Source of the DNA: Tetragonia tetragonoides
Lineage: Eukaryota; Streptophyta; Magnoliopsida; Caryophyllales; Aizoaceae
Direction of reading: 5' to 3'
DNA length: 64,000 bases
NCBI GenBank assembly: GCA_038025085.1
Contig: CM076146.1
Coordinates: 12,710,001 to 12,774,000 of the forward strand
Under the pieces are notes generated by a model, which saw nothing but the letters and a program-made list of their open reading frames with translations, did no database searches and had not been told where the DNA came from. How positions within the stretch are numbered: position 1 is the first letter of the stretch; each line of letters starts with the position of its first letter. Made by a program: the position numbers and the translations under genes. Below are positions 34,602 through 46,395 of this stretch, piece by piece.

Positions 34602-35233
34602 TGATGAGTGCTTAATTAGAGCTTTTTTTTCCATGTGATAAACGCACTCATTTGATTGGTTTCATGGTAATTATATCATTTCTTTGTGAGATTTTATGAT
34701 TATTGTGATAAAGATGACTACTTGGGGTATGTTTGTAGTAGTTTGATGTGTTTATAGGACATTTTAAAACCCCGAGGCTTGGTAAAGACTTTGGAGATGA
34801 TTTGGAGTCGCAATCGTCAAAGAAGAAGTCGAGGAAGATGCCTTAGAGTAAGCCAAGCGAGAAAAGAAGATTTTTGGTTATTTAACTTTATTCCATGAGA
34901 ATAGGAATTTGGTTATTTTAAGTGTATCCTTTAACCGTCGAGAGAGGATTTTTGGTATCTTATAATTCCGTCCTTGCTTATATGTTCTATTTTACATGCT
35001 TGTTAGACTTATCGCTCTGCATCAAGGAATTATAGTAAAGGGGAAGTCAATCCTAGTTCTTAGTTCTTGATATGTTTTCATTGTTAATTTGCATTCTTAG
35101 TTGATAATTACAAAAACTCCAATTTTTAATCGCTTAGCTTGTTGAATTTAAGAAAACTTAATATTTGGAATCGATAGCTCCTTGTGGTTTGATATTTTTA
35201 CTAAGACATACCCGTGCACTTGCAGGCCTATCA
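34602..35233 (+). repeat. 3' LTR of Athila-like element (632 bp, internally deleted)
   Basis: Same ends as the 5' LTR, but about 830 bp are missing: sequence jumps from GCGAGAAAAGAAG (34857-34869, equivalent to 26211-26223) to CTTTATTCCATGAGAATAGG (34887-, equivalent to 27050). The missing part includes the TATA and the GACCATG repeats. Confidence 0.9.
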
Positions 35234-37007
35234 ATGACTAAGGGTGAAGCGATTTACCTTTGTCATGTGGTGAATACGAGTCGCAAGACGGAAACTCCGC
35301 AGCCTATTCCTCTAGTTTCTGAGTACGCTGACATTTTTCCCGAAGAGATTCCCGGAATGCCTCCACAACGCATTCTCGACTTTATATCAACCTAGCTCCA
35401 GGTTCTGCACCAATTTCGAAGGCACCGTATCGCATGGCACCTGCTGAGATGAAGGAACTGAAAACACAACTAGAGGACTTGTTGGAGAAGAGATACATAC
35501 GATCGAGTGTATCGCCTTGGGGTGCTCCTGTTTTATTTGTCTGAAAGAAGGATGGTAGTATGAGACTGTGCATTGACTACCGTGAGTTGAACAAGATCAC
35601 GATCAAGAATCGATACCCACTTCCTAGAATTGACGATTTGTTTGACCAATTGCGTGGAGCGTCTATTTTCTCAAAGATAGACTTATGATCAGGATACCAT
35701 CAGTTGAGGATTTTCGAGCCTAATATTGCGAAAACCGCGTTTAGGATGAGGTATGGGCACTACAAGTTCATTGTGATGCCTTTTGGGTTGACAAATGCGC
35801 CTGCAAAATTTATGGACTTGATGAACCGTACGTTCCAGCCTTACCTAGACCAGTTTGTTGTAGTCTTTATTGATGATATTCTGGTTTATTGGAAGAATGC
35901 CGAGGAGTATGAGCAACATTTACGTACTGTTGTGGAGATCTTGCGAAGACATCAACTTTACGTCAAGTTGTCAAAGTGTAAGTTTTGGCTAGAAACGGTA
36001 TCTTTCTTAGGACACGTGGTGTCTAAGGATGGTATGGTCGTTGATCCAGAGAAGATTCGAGCTCTTACAGATTTTCCTAGACCGACGAGCGTGACCGAAG
36101 TTTGGAGTTTTCTTGGACTCGCTGGCTACTATAGACGATTTGTAAAAGGTATTCCAAAGATCGCACAGCCTATCACGAACTTGATGAAGAAAACCCCGAA
36201 GTTTATATGGTCTGAAAAATGTGAAGCTGCTTTTCAAGAGTTGAAGAAGCGTCTAACGAGCGCACCAATTTTTACCTTGCCATTGGGAACTGATGGATAT
36301 GAGGTCTACAGTGACGCGTCTAAGCATGGCTTAGGTTGTGTTTTGATGCAACACGAAAAGGTCCTGGCTTACGCCTCACGACAATTGAAGAAGCACGAGG
36401 ATTATTATCCTACGCATGATCTAGAACTCGTTGTTATCGTATTCGCATTGAAGATTTGGCAACATTACCTGTATGGTTCCGCAGTCAAGATGTTCACTGA
36501 TCACAAGAGTCTCAAGTACATCTTTACGCAGAAAGAGTTGAACATGCGCCAAAGGAGATGGCTAGAACTTCTGACGGGGTAGGATAATGATATACAGTAT
36601 CATGAGGGTAAAGCGAATGCAGTCGCTGATGCTTTGAGTAGGAAGACTCGACATATCTTAAACACTGCTTTAGTGCTTCCTAAGGAGATCATACGTGACT
36701 TACAAAGCCTCGAGGTGGAGATTGAGTTTCAAGGTGACGTTCAGTGTACCTTAGCACATTTGACTGTTCGACCAAAGTACTAGAGGAGATCAAAGATAGA
36801 CAAGATGGTGATGAGGATCTTCAGCGGATTCTAAACCACAAAGATGATGGTAGGTCCGAGGACTTCACTCTGCGCAAAGATGAATTTTTGAGATTTTGAG
36901 AACGTGTTTGCGTACCCAATGACCCAGTTATCAAAAGTCAGCTTCTGAGTGAAAGTCATAATACGCCGTATTCTGTACATCCTGGTGGAGACAAGCTTTA
37001 CAAGGAT
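35234..37007 (+). pseudogene. RT, RNase H and start of integrase of element A
   Basis: Resumes with MTKGEAIYLCHVVNTSRKTE. RT phrases: [38 protein letters not shown] and catalytic VFIDDILVY. RNase [17 protein letters not shown] and [20 protein letters not shown]. Integrase starts with HNTPYSVHPGGDKLYKD, where element B is inserted. In-frame stops at KKDGSM(-1) and IDL*SG replace Arg codons kept in B, fitting CpG deamination. The integrase continues at 49324. Confidence 0.9.
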
Positions 37008-39943
37008 TGTCACGCCTCGAAATTTTGTTTTATTTATCGCTTTGCACGAATTGCATGTTCAAGCATTGCATGGTGCATGCTAGTCAACTTAGAATCACGA
37101 TCGTACTTGCTCATCTTGCATATGTTAGTGTCCTAGAAATTGTTTTGTACCTTCGTATAGGTAAACTCGTTTTGTTTTGGGAAGTGATTACTTCATGTCT
37201 CAAGTTTCGGGACGAAACTTCTTTTAAGGAGGGTAGAATGTGATACCCAATATTTTCTATAATTATTATATCGATTTATAAATGATTTGTACATAGTTCG
37301 AAAATTAAATCGTATTATAAATGGGTTATAAATAGTTTCGGAGATTAAATCATATATTCATTTAAGGATTCGATTTATTCAATTAAAGCCATAATAATAT
37401 TAATTATTATTATGGGACTTTCATAAATGGTATTTATTCATTTTGAGGAGTTTAATTAAAATGTTTTATATATGAATAAGAATTATTCACATTGTTTTAA
37501 TTAGTTTTAAATTAGTTCTAATTAGTTTTAATTAGTTTTAATCAGCTTTTTAAATCAGAAAAATTATGAAATTTATTCCTAAACCTAGTAGTATTTGACC
37601 TGCGTTGACTGAGGGCCTATATAAGGAAAAGGTGAGACAATTGATCAATTTTGCAAACAGAGCCAAAACCCTCAAGCTCTCTTCTGTCTCTCACCGTCCA
37701 CTCTCTCTTTCTCTCTCCTCCACCAGAGCTCTCTCTCTCCTCGCCCAGCCGCTCCCTCGTCGGAAAACCGACCTCCCTCGCCGGCACTAATGGCTCCCTT
37801 TTCTCTCTCTCTTTCTCTTTGTTTTTCTTTCTCTCTTTCTCTTCGCGTTTTCTTTCCCCCTCCCCTGTTTCGGCCCCGCGCCACTACGAGCCACCACGGC
37901 GCCACCAGGCCGTGCCTGGGTGGTCGCCGGTGATGGCCCATGGCGTCGGCTGGGCCCCCTGCTCTCTCTTCCTCTCTCTCGCTCGCTATCTCTTTCTCTC
38001 TCTCTCACGCTCGCAAACTCTCTCTCTCTCTCTCTCTCCTCCTCGCCGGTCACCGGCTAGCCACCACCGCCGGCCAAGGTGGTCGGTGGGTGGTGATGGG
38101 TCGGGTAATGGGTCCCATGCATGGGTATCCCTGACCTAGACCTAGTTTTAAAGTTAGGGTTTCGTTTTTATATTTTTCGTAATTATTAATTCGATTTTCA
38201 GTATTTTCGATTTAATGTTTTTATTTTTCTGCACTCATTCGGAAATAAAATTCGGATTTTCAAAAGCCTACATTGGTTGAAATAAATCAAGACATTTAAT
38301 AAAAATACCAAATTGAGATTTCATTACTGTTTGTATTTTTGTATTTAATTAATACTGATTCGATAATTGTTTTTAATTAGGACCTAACGAGCAAGCGTGA
38401 TTATTGTCAATTGGTTGGAGCATACTTGTTGTTGGTAGCGTTGTAGTGGTAAGCGCTCATGCCTACCTTCTTCCAAAGCCCCATCAAAACTATTTTGATA
38501 TGTTATGTGCTAATTGGAAATTTGTTGTGAATTTCATATGAAAAACATGATTAAATTATATCGTCGTTATTATGAAGTTATTAAGAATGATTCACTGCTG
38601 TAAATATGAGTTATAATTAGCATGTTGATGTTAGCATGTTTTGGGAATTAATTAGTCCATATGATGATTATTGGACAATTGTTGAATAGCGAATTATATA
38701 TATTTATATGCTATTAATTATATGCTAATTGGTATGGGTATTATTAAGTGCTAGTAAGCACTTATATATTATCGTTGAATGTCTTTGGTGATTTGTGAAT
38801 TTTTGGATATCATATTACCCTGCCGAAGTGCTGCCGAAATTGTGTTAGACATTACTTGTCTTCATTATTGAATTATCGTCGTTATTGAATTAAAGCATGT
38901 TTAATTCTCATCGTATTGAATTATCATTATCGTCGTTATTTACTATTCAGTGTCAAGAGCATGAAATGAATTAGTAAGTCGTGGTCTCGTAGTACCACTT
39001 ATGTCAACCAATGCAAATTATGTGAAGTGAATTAAATGAGAGTAAGACTCCTAATGGATCCCTAGGAGTAGTCGAGCAATCAGGATTGCACCTAATGGTG
39101 TAGTTCAAGGTGTGAGTGATTCCCAAGTTACTTATGGACACCTCGCAGTGTGTCTGGGACGGATCATTCCCCATTTATTAAGTCCTTTAGGCTCGTGTAA
39201 TTGTACTAGAGGTAGTGTGCACACTAGAGTCATTAAGTCCATGGCGTGATTGTATCTTCGATGAACATTATGGGTAATCGCTGTTCTATTCGCTCTCTTT
39301 CATCTCTCTAATCAAGACTAATTGTCTATGTCGTATTTCGTGTGATCACTATACAAGAATTGCATATGAAAGAATTTCGTTGTGCGTATGCTTGATTATA
39401 TGCTTATGTGCGTATGCAAATGAATTTCAATGATTCTTCTAAAACCTCAGGTAAGGTTTGCGAAATATTTTTACTGGGTACGGATGACATTTATTCAGTT
39501 TATCTGATTGTTGTTTCTCTTTTGTTTCTTTTCTTTTCTTCTGTATTTTTGTTTCCGTCACGGAAACCAAAGTGCAGATTTAGTTGATTGAGGACGTACA
39601 GCTTGGAAGGTAGAGTTGGCGTCGGTTTATAGAACTGTTTCTGTTAAGATAGATCGTGGGATTATTTTTATTGGATTTAGCCCTTTGAAGGCAAGTTGTA
39701 ATAAATTTGGTTTAATTTGTTTTAGCTCACTATATAGACAACTCTGATATTATCTGTTTAGTTTATTTAGTTCCTTAGTAAGCTCCTTTTGATGCCTAGT
39801 CTTTCTTTCTGCTTAGCATTTATACCTTAGTGATAAATGCTGCAGTGACATCCCCCCGGGTTCGGGACGGTTCAGCGGTGTCGAGTCGCGCACAGCGACG
39901 TTGATAGTTCCCAGGAAATCGTTGTGAATTCGGGGGTGTTACA
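37008..39943 (+). repeat. 5' LTR of element B (2,936 bp)
   Basis: Starts TGTCACGCCTCGAAATTTTG and ends GGGGGTGTTACA. Inside, at 37204-37239, is a hairpin-PPT copy (GTTTCGGGACGAAAC, then AAGGAGGGTAGAA) followed by TGTGATACCC, the start used by element A. TATA box CCTATATAAGG lies near 37616-37626 and a CT-rich leader at 37675-38045. Hairpin GTTTCCGTCACGGAAAC at 39551-39567. Long frames over the CT-rich part are repeat artefacts. Confidence 0.95.
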
Positions 39944-39945
39944 AA

Positions 39946-39959
39946 TGGTATTAGAGCCC
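39946..39959 (+). other. Primer-binding site, element B
   Basis: TGGTATTAGAGCCC, the initiator-Met site with one C-to-T change relative to element A. Confidence 0.85.
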
Positions 39960-40136
39960 TAGGTTTTAGAAAGGTTGCTTAAGATTAATTAATGAAATAA
40001 TAAAGATTAGTTTCATTTTGGGGAAAATAAAATATAATTAAAGCCGTTGAGCGTAGTAGTCCTAGAAGATAAGAATTATTTGAAATCACTTTGCTTGTGA
40101 TTTATAATGTCCTCATTGTTTGATTGTCTACCTCAG

Positions 40137-41075
40137 ATGGTAAGGACAAGAAAGACTGTGCGAATGACGACCGCACTCGAAAGGACACGCGCCCTAGCCC
40201 ATCGTGCACCATCTGTAGAATATGTAGCTTCATCGGATAGCGAGTCGACAGGAAATGATGCGAACATGCGCCACGAACCCGCGTAAGACCGCGCCGCGCA
40301 CGCGATTGCCGTACGCGACGAGGCCGCTCGCCCCGCACCAATTCCCGCGCCTATAGCCACACCTGTACCTGCCCCAGTTGCCGCACCTACTACATGCGTG
40401 GAGGAAGAGGAAGATCCCTCCGAACATACAGCGCCGGAAGAGCATGATGATATGCCGGAATTGGAAGATACTAGTGCCGAGAGCGACAACAACATCGCGC
40501 CTACTACTGCACCTATTGCTGCACCTACTCTTGCTGCAAATTGGTCTCCTCCTGCGGAGCCGTTATTTGCTACTGATGCTGAGCTGGAGGACATACGTAT
40601 CTATATACGACGTGCGTACACTACGATCGAGTGTTATCAGTACGAGAATCGCACAAGTCTACATGAAGGCTTATGGGTAGAGCTACTGCTGGCTGGTCTA
40701 CCTAACATCCATCCTTGGATGGGACTCAAGGAGAAGTACGACGACGTAGTCTCCAAGAGTGGTCACTTACACGAGAAGAAGTACGGAGAAGGTACGAGAT
40801 GCTCTCTTTGCTTTAGAGGCGTCGCAGCTGAGTTATGCCTATCCGAGTTCGAGTGGAAGGTGAACCACGTGCTAGTGCCTGCGCCGAAAGGTATGTGCGA
40901 GTACTGCTGGACCAAGAAGCGCAAGCATGCAGATGATTTTAGGAAGCGTTTCATGCCTCAGAAGTTCGGTGGATATGTTTATCCGTACACGCCCTGCAAA
41001 GAGGTGAAGCCTAGGAGGAAGGACGATCATGACGAGTCCCCTAGCGCGAAGAAGATGTGTGCTAGCATCAAGTAG
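40137..41075 (+). pseudogene. Extra ORF (pre-gag) of element B, function unknown
   Basis: 312 codons from ATG 40137 with one TAA at codon 49 (40281-40283). The N-terminal part is Ala/Pro/acidic-rich. The conserved C-terminal block holds LEDIRIYIRRAYTTIECYQY, WVELLLAGLPNIHPW, GLKEKYDDVV, ELCLSEFEWKVNHVLVPAPK, RFMPQKFGGYVYPYTPC and EVKPRRKDDHD. Two Cys pairs, CSLC and CEYC about 35 residues apart, could bind zinc. This part is more conserved between A and B than a neutral frame should be. No known retrotransposon domain is recognised; extra ORFs before gag are known in Tat/Ogre elements but I cannot link it to them. Confidence 0.8.
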
Positions 41076-41772
41076 AACTAGATTATTGCCTTATTAGTTT
41101 TACTTGAGTTTTATTGAACTTTAAGCTATTGTGATGGCCCTACGTGGTCAATTTTAATGTTCGTGTAGTTGCATAGGCAACAAATATTTATGACTACTAT
41201 TTACTTGCAATTTGTCTCATTGCAAGACTATTTCATTTGATTATATGATATCGTTGAGAATTTGTTCTATATGATCGTTTTACCACATAATTGCATGGTT
41301 GACTCATAGCTTCATTATGCTATCTCGTATTGCCTAGACATGATGGGAAATCCATGTCGAAGTTATGGCAAAATTTTCATGGAGCATCATCATATCGATT
41401 GTGAGCCAAAGGCTAAGCATGTATTGTATGCAATCAAATGTCATTGTTTATTGCCCTACTAAAATAGTATGGAGCCTCGATGTGTGAATTGTGAATGTCA
41501 TTGCTTATCAATCGTGTGAGACCAATGTGTCTACTTTGTTATTGCATTTCGAACTATTATGCATGAGAACTGAGAACATTCAAAGCAAGTATGTTGCTTA
41601 GACCTACAATGTAAGGTCGATCACTGAAACTTATATGCTATTTGCTAAATGTCAAGAGATTAGTTTCAATTATAACCTATATCTCTCAATCAGACCTCAA
41701 TTAGGATCGAATGCGCCAATTTTGCTGAAATGGTGATCAACCATTGCTCTTTTATGTCTATGAGTTGTTATA
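41076..41772 (+). other. Conserved spacer between extra ORF and gag (element B)
   Basis: Counterpart of 23656-24344. Hairpin arms GACATG (41337-41342) and CATGTC (41353-41358) with the same loop. No coding frame. Confidence 0.6.
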
Positions 41773-43256
41773 ATGGCAACCAACGACCGACTCGCGAGAC
41801 TAGAAGTAGCTCTTACCAATGTGGTCGAGCACATCACGCACCAGCTAGAGCGCCAAGAGCAAGATCACAACGTGCAGAACCCTGAGACGCGCAACTTTAA
41901 GGATTTCGATGCACTCAAACCTCTGACGTTTGAGGGTGGCTCTGAGCCCACCAAGTTGGAGAATTGGATAATTGAGTTCGAGAAGTTGTTTAGGGCGACT
42001 AATCGGCCCAACAACATGAAGGTCAACACCGCTACGTACTATCTGAAGGGTGAGGCTAACAAGTGGTGGAGCGATGTGGGCACTGATCTACTCACTATTG
42101 AGGAATATGGGTGGACCGATCAAAGAGTCTATCCGTGAACGGTTCTATCCAAGAGTTGTTCGTCGCCAGAAGCAACGGGAATTCGAGAACATCTATCAAG
42201 GAAAGCTATATGTAGCTGAGTACGAAACAAAGTTCAACGAGCTTGCTGCTTTTGCACCTAACTTGGTGACGACCGAAGCTGAATGGGTCGAGAGGTTCGA
42301 GGATAGTTTGAAGTGGGACATACAGCGTTTTGTTATGGGAAACTCGCTGACGTTCCAAGGATCTTACGAGAAAGCAATGAACAAAGAACGTGCTGTGGAT
42401 CGTCGTGATTCGTTGCTCGGAAAGCATAAACGTGACGAAGGGAGTTCTTCCCAATCGAATGGCGTAGATAAGCAGCCAAGGCCGAACAACGGCAATCAAA
42501 ACAGCCAAGGTGGTCAGAACCACAACGGGAACAGGAATCGTGACTCGAATAGTCATAGAGCTACGATCTTAGCTAGGAGAAATACGCCTTGTAGTCGCTG
42601 CAATAAGACGCATCATGGCAAGAACTGTCGCGGTGATGTGCTTCAATGCTACGACTGCAACAAGCCTGGTCACAAAGCTTCTGAATGCTGGAGTCGTGAA
42701 AGGAACGGCAATGGTCAGAACCGCGATAATAACTACAATCGTGGTGGAAATGGAAATGCGAATCGCGGAAATGGTGGTAACTACCGTGGAAATGGGGGTA
42801 ACAACAACAACAACCGCAACAGTACTGCTGCTCCTGCTGCGAATAATCAAGCAATACTTCCCGCACCTGCCAACCCCGTGCAGAACAACAACAACAATAG
42901 AGGGGTAAATGGAAGGGTGTACGTGCTGAACCGCAATGAAGCTGAAGCGAACCCGAATGTGATCGCTGGTACTTTTCTCGTTAACTCTCAACCTACTTTT
43001 GATTTGTTTGATAGTGGTGCAACACACTCTGTTCTTTCTAAGAGCTTTGCATCTAAGATAGGTTTAGAGCCTAGTTCTGTGTGTAGTGCAAATATTAGGA
43101 TGCCAGATGGAACGATTGTTAATTGTAAAGCGTTGTATAAAAAGTGTCCGATTAGGATAGCTGGTTCCGATTTGCCTGCGGATTTGATTTAGATGGATTT
43201 GAAGGATTTTGACGTGATGTTGGGAATGGATTGGTTAGTCAAGTATAGGGCTAAGA
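41773..43256 (+). pseudogene. gag and protease of element B
   Basis: ATG 41773 gives MATNDRLARLEVALTNVVEH. The capsid-like region has DFDALKPLTFEGGSEPTKLE and YLKGEANKWWSDV. A frameshift near 42110 moves to the frame of 42050-43192. Two zinc knuckles follow: CSRCNKTHHGKNC and CYDCNKPGHKASEC. The protease has FDLFDSGATHSVLSKSFASK. A TAG at 43190-43192 (SDLPADLI*) replaces a Gln kept in A; a second frameshift follows near 43300. Confidence 0.9.
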
Positions 43257-46200
43257 TTGAATGCTTTGGACAACGTGTGTCGTTGCGTGGATCGAAAGGG
43301 TAGGAGGATTACCTACAAAGGAGTCGTGGTTAAGCCAAAGTTGAAGGTAGTGGCAAACATGAAAGCAAAGAAGTGTATGACTAAAGGTGAAGAGATTTAC
43401 CTATGTCATGTAGTGGATACAAGTCGAGAAGCCGAAGTTTCAAAACCTATTCCAGTTGTTTCGGAGTACGCTGACGTCTTTCCAGACGAGATTCCAGGAA
43501 TGCCTCCGCAACGAATTATCGACTTCACGATTGACTTAGCTCCAGGTTCTGCTCCGATCTCGAAAGCTCCATATCGTATGGCTCCTGCAGAGATTAAAGA
43601 ACTGAAAACGCTACTCGAGGAACTACTGGAGAAGGGATACATACACCCGAGTGTATCGCCTTGGGGTGCTCTTATTCTGTTCGTACGTAAGAAGGATGGT
43701 AGTATGAGACTCTGCATAGACTACCGAGAGTTGAACAAGATCACGATCAAGAATCGTTATCCACTTCCGAGGATTGACGACCTATTTGACCAACTTCGTG
43801 GAGCGACTGTTCTCTCCAAGATCGATCTACGTTCAGGATACCATCAACTCAGGATTTCCGAGCCTGACATTGCAAAGACCGCGTTTACGACGAGGTATGG
43901 ACACTACGAGTTCACGGTGATGCCTTTTGGGTTGACGAATGCACCTGCGAAATTTATGGATTTGATGAACCGTACGTACCAGCCTTATCTCGATCAGTTC
44001 GTTGTTGTCTTTATTGACGATATTTTGGTCTATTCGAAGAACGCTGAAGAGCACGAGCAACACTTGCGAACCATTTTGGAGATTTTGAGACGACATCAGT
44101 TGTACGCCAAGCTGTCGAAGTGCGAGTTTTGGTTAGAAATTGTTTCCTTCTTAGGACATGTGGTGTCTATGAGTGTAGTTGCTGTTGACCCGGAAAAGAT
44201 TAGAGCTGTTATAGACTGGTCCGCACCAAAGAGCGTGACCGAGGTCAGAAGTTTTCTTGGGTTAGCTGGTTACTATCGTAGGTTTGTGGAAGGATTTTCC
44301 AAGATGCGCAGCCTATGACAAACTTGATGAAAAAGACGATGAAGTTCGTATGGTCTGAGAAATGTGAAGCTGCTTTTCAGGAGTTGAAGAAACGTCTTAC
44401 AAGCGCGCCGATTTTGACTTTGCCATCGGGAACTGAAGGGTATGATGTCTATAGTGACGCGTCTAAGCATGGCTTAGGCTGTGTTTTGATGCAACATGGT
44501 AAGGTAGTGGCTTATGCCTCAAGACAATTGAAGAAGCACAAGGATAATTACCCTACTCACGACTTAGAGCTCACTGCTGTCGTATTTGCCTTGAAGATTT
44601 GGTGACATTATCTTTATGGTTCTGCTGTCAAGATGTTTACGGACCACAAGAGTCTCAAGTACATATTCACGCAAAAGGAATTGAATATGCGACAAAGAAG
44701 ATGGCTAGAGTTATTGACAGAGTACGGCATCGACATACAGTATCACGAAGGGAAAGCTAACGTTGTAGATGACGCTTTGAGTAGAAAGACTCGTCATACG
44801 TTGAACACTACTTTAGTACTTCCGAAGGAGATTATTCGTGACTTACAGAGTCTTGACGTGGAGATTGTGCTGAAAGGTGACGTTCAATGTACCTTAGCAC
44901 ATATGTGAGTTCGACCAACCTTGCTCGAGGAGATCAAGGGTAAACAGAGTGCAGATGAAGATCTTCAGCTGATTCTACGCCACTAGGATGAGGGTAGATC
45001 CGAGGAATTTTCTATTGGTCAAGATGGTGTCTTGAGATTTCGTGATCGTGTCTGTCAGCCGAATGACCCGGAGATCAAGAGTCAGATTCTGGGTGAAGCT
45101 CACAATACACCTTATTCTGTACATCCTGGTGGAGACAAGCTTTACAAAGACCTTTGCCAAATGTTCTGCTGGAAAGGTATGAAACAAGATGTCGCTGAAT
45201 TCGTGGCTAAGTGTCTGACGTGCCAGAAGGTCAAGATCGAACACAAGAGACCTGGCGGAATGATACAATCGCTTGAAGTCCCTACGTGGAAATGGAATTC
45301 AATTTCAATGGACTTTGTCATGGGTTTACCATTGACACAGAAGAAGAATAACACCATTTGGGTAGTTGTGGATCGTTTGACGAAAGTTGCGAGATTCATC
45401 CCAATGAACGACACTTGGGAAATGGAGAAGCTAGCGGATGCTTACGTCAAGTCATGAGACTTCATGGTGTTCTAGAGGATATCGTTTCAGATAGAGACTC
45501 AAGATTTCTATCTCATTTTTGGCAGAAATTGCAAGAAGCTTTTGGAAGCAAATTGAAGTTCAGTACTGCTTTTCATCCTGCGACTAACGGTCAGACGGAA
45601 AGGACGATTCAGACCTTGGAGGATGCTTCGAGCGTGTGCTCTCGAGTATCAAGGCTCGTGGGATACTCACATTCTGTTGATCGAGTTTTCTTACAACAAT
45701 ACCTATCATTCAAGCATTGATCAAGCGCCATATGAAGCATTGTATGGTAGGAAGTGTAGATAGCCAGTTTGTTGGAACGACATTAGTGAAACTGCAGTTT
45801 TGGGTCCAGAAATGACCCAGCAGACCGTCGAAGTGGTCAAAGTTATTTAAGCAAAGATATGTAGTACTCAAGATCACCAGAAATCGTACGCAGATAGAGG
45901 TCGTAGACCTGAAGAGTTTGAGGTAGGAAGCAAGGTACTTTTGCGAGTATCTCCTACCAAAGGTGTCATGCGTTTTGGTCGTAAGGGGAAGTTAAGTCCT
46001 CTTTATATTGGACCTTACGAGATTCTGAAAAGGATTGGTGAGGTTGCTTATCGATTAGCTTTACCTGTGGAACTTGCAAAAGTCCACAGTGTGTTTCATG
46101 TCTCTCAGTTGAAGCGATACGTACATGATCCAACTCATGTCGTTCAACCTGAAACGATCGATCTAGATGAAACTTTGACTCATGAAGAGCGTCCTATCGA

Positions 46201-46360
46201 GATAGTGGATCGCAAAGAGCGCTCAACTCGAACAATGACTATTCCGATCGTCAAAGTCGTTTGGTCTCGACAAGGTCAAGTGGAAGGAACATGGGAAGCT
46301 GAATCCATGATGCGCGAGAAGTATCCAGAGCTCTTCGTAGAAGGTACTAGTCCCACTTGA
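43257..46360 (+). pseudogene. pol of element B: RT, RNase H, integrase with chromodomain-like end
   Basis: RT at 43257-44318 with [20 protein letters not shown] and catalytic [12 protein letters not shown] one-base shift near 44312 leads to RNase [17 protein letters not shown], then TGA at 44603 in KIW*HYLYG. Integrase: H-H-C-C zinc domain in HNTPYSVHPGGDKLYKD and [16 protein letters not shown]; core [13 protein letters not shown], then frameshifts at 45455-45900. The C-terminal frame 45941-46360 ends with VKVVWSRQGQVEGTWEAESM and MREKYPELF, a chromodomain-like end of the Tekay/Del type. Five or more lesions make it non-functional. Confidence 0.9.
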
Positions 46361-46395
46361 GTTTCGGGACGAAACTCCTTTTAAGGAGGGTAGAA
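46361..46395 (+). other. Polypurine tract 1 of element B with upstream hairpin
   Basis: Hairpin GTTTCGGGACGAAAC (46361-46375), then AAGGAGGGTAGAA directly before TGTCACGCC. This is the tract that defines the LTR start of B. Confidence 0.8.

Larger units (their letters stand above)
25961..35233 (+). mobile_element. Athila-like Ty3/gypsy element lacking pol, nested in A
   Basis: LTRs begin TGATGAGTGCTTAATTAGAG and end CCTATCA. The TSD is GTGAC (25956-25960) and ATGAC (35234-35238); element B has ATGAC at this site, so the left copy mutated. The PBS is tRNA-Asp type and the PPT is AAGCTTGGGGGAGTT. Only gag and protease are encoded; RT, RNase H and integrase are absent. A solo LTR sits in the gag-protease frame. 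Total 9.27 kb, about 8.0 kb without the solo LTR. Confidence 0.9.

Noticed and set aside
37651..38139. 162-codon frame, Ser/Leu-rich, and its antisense partners (also 47030-47518 and 50977-51699)
   Set aside because: CT-rich leader of Tekay LTRs, repeated in every LTR; no conserved protein and frames differ between copies.
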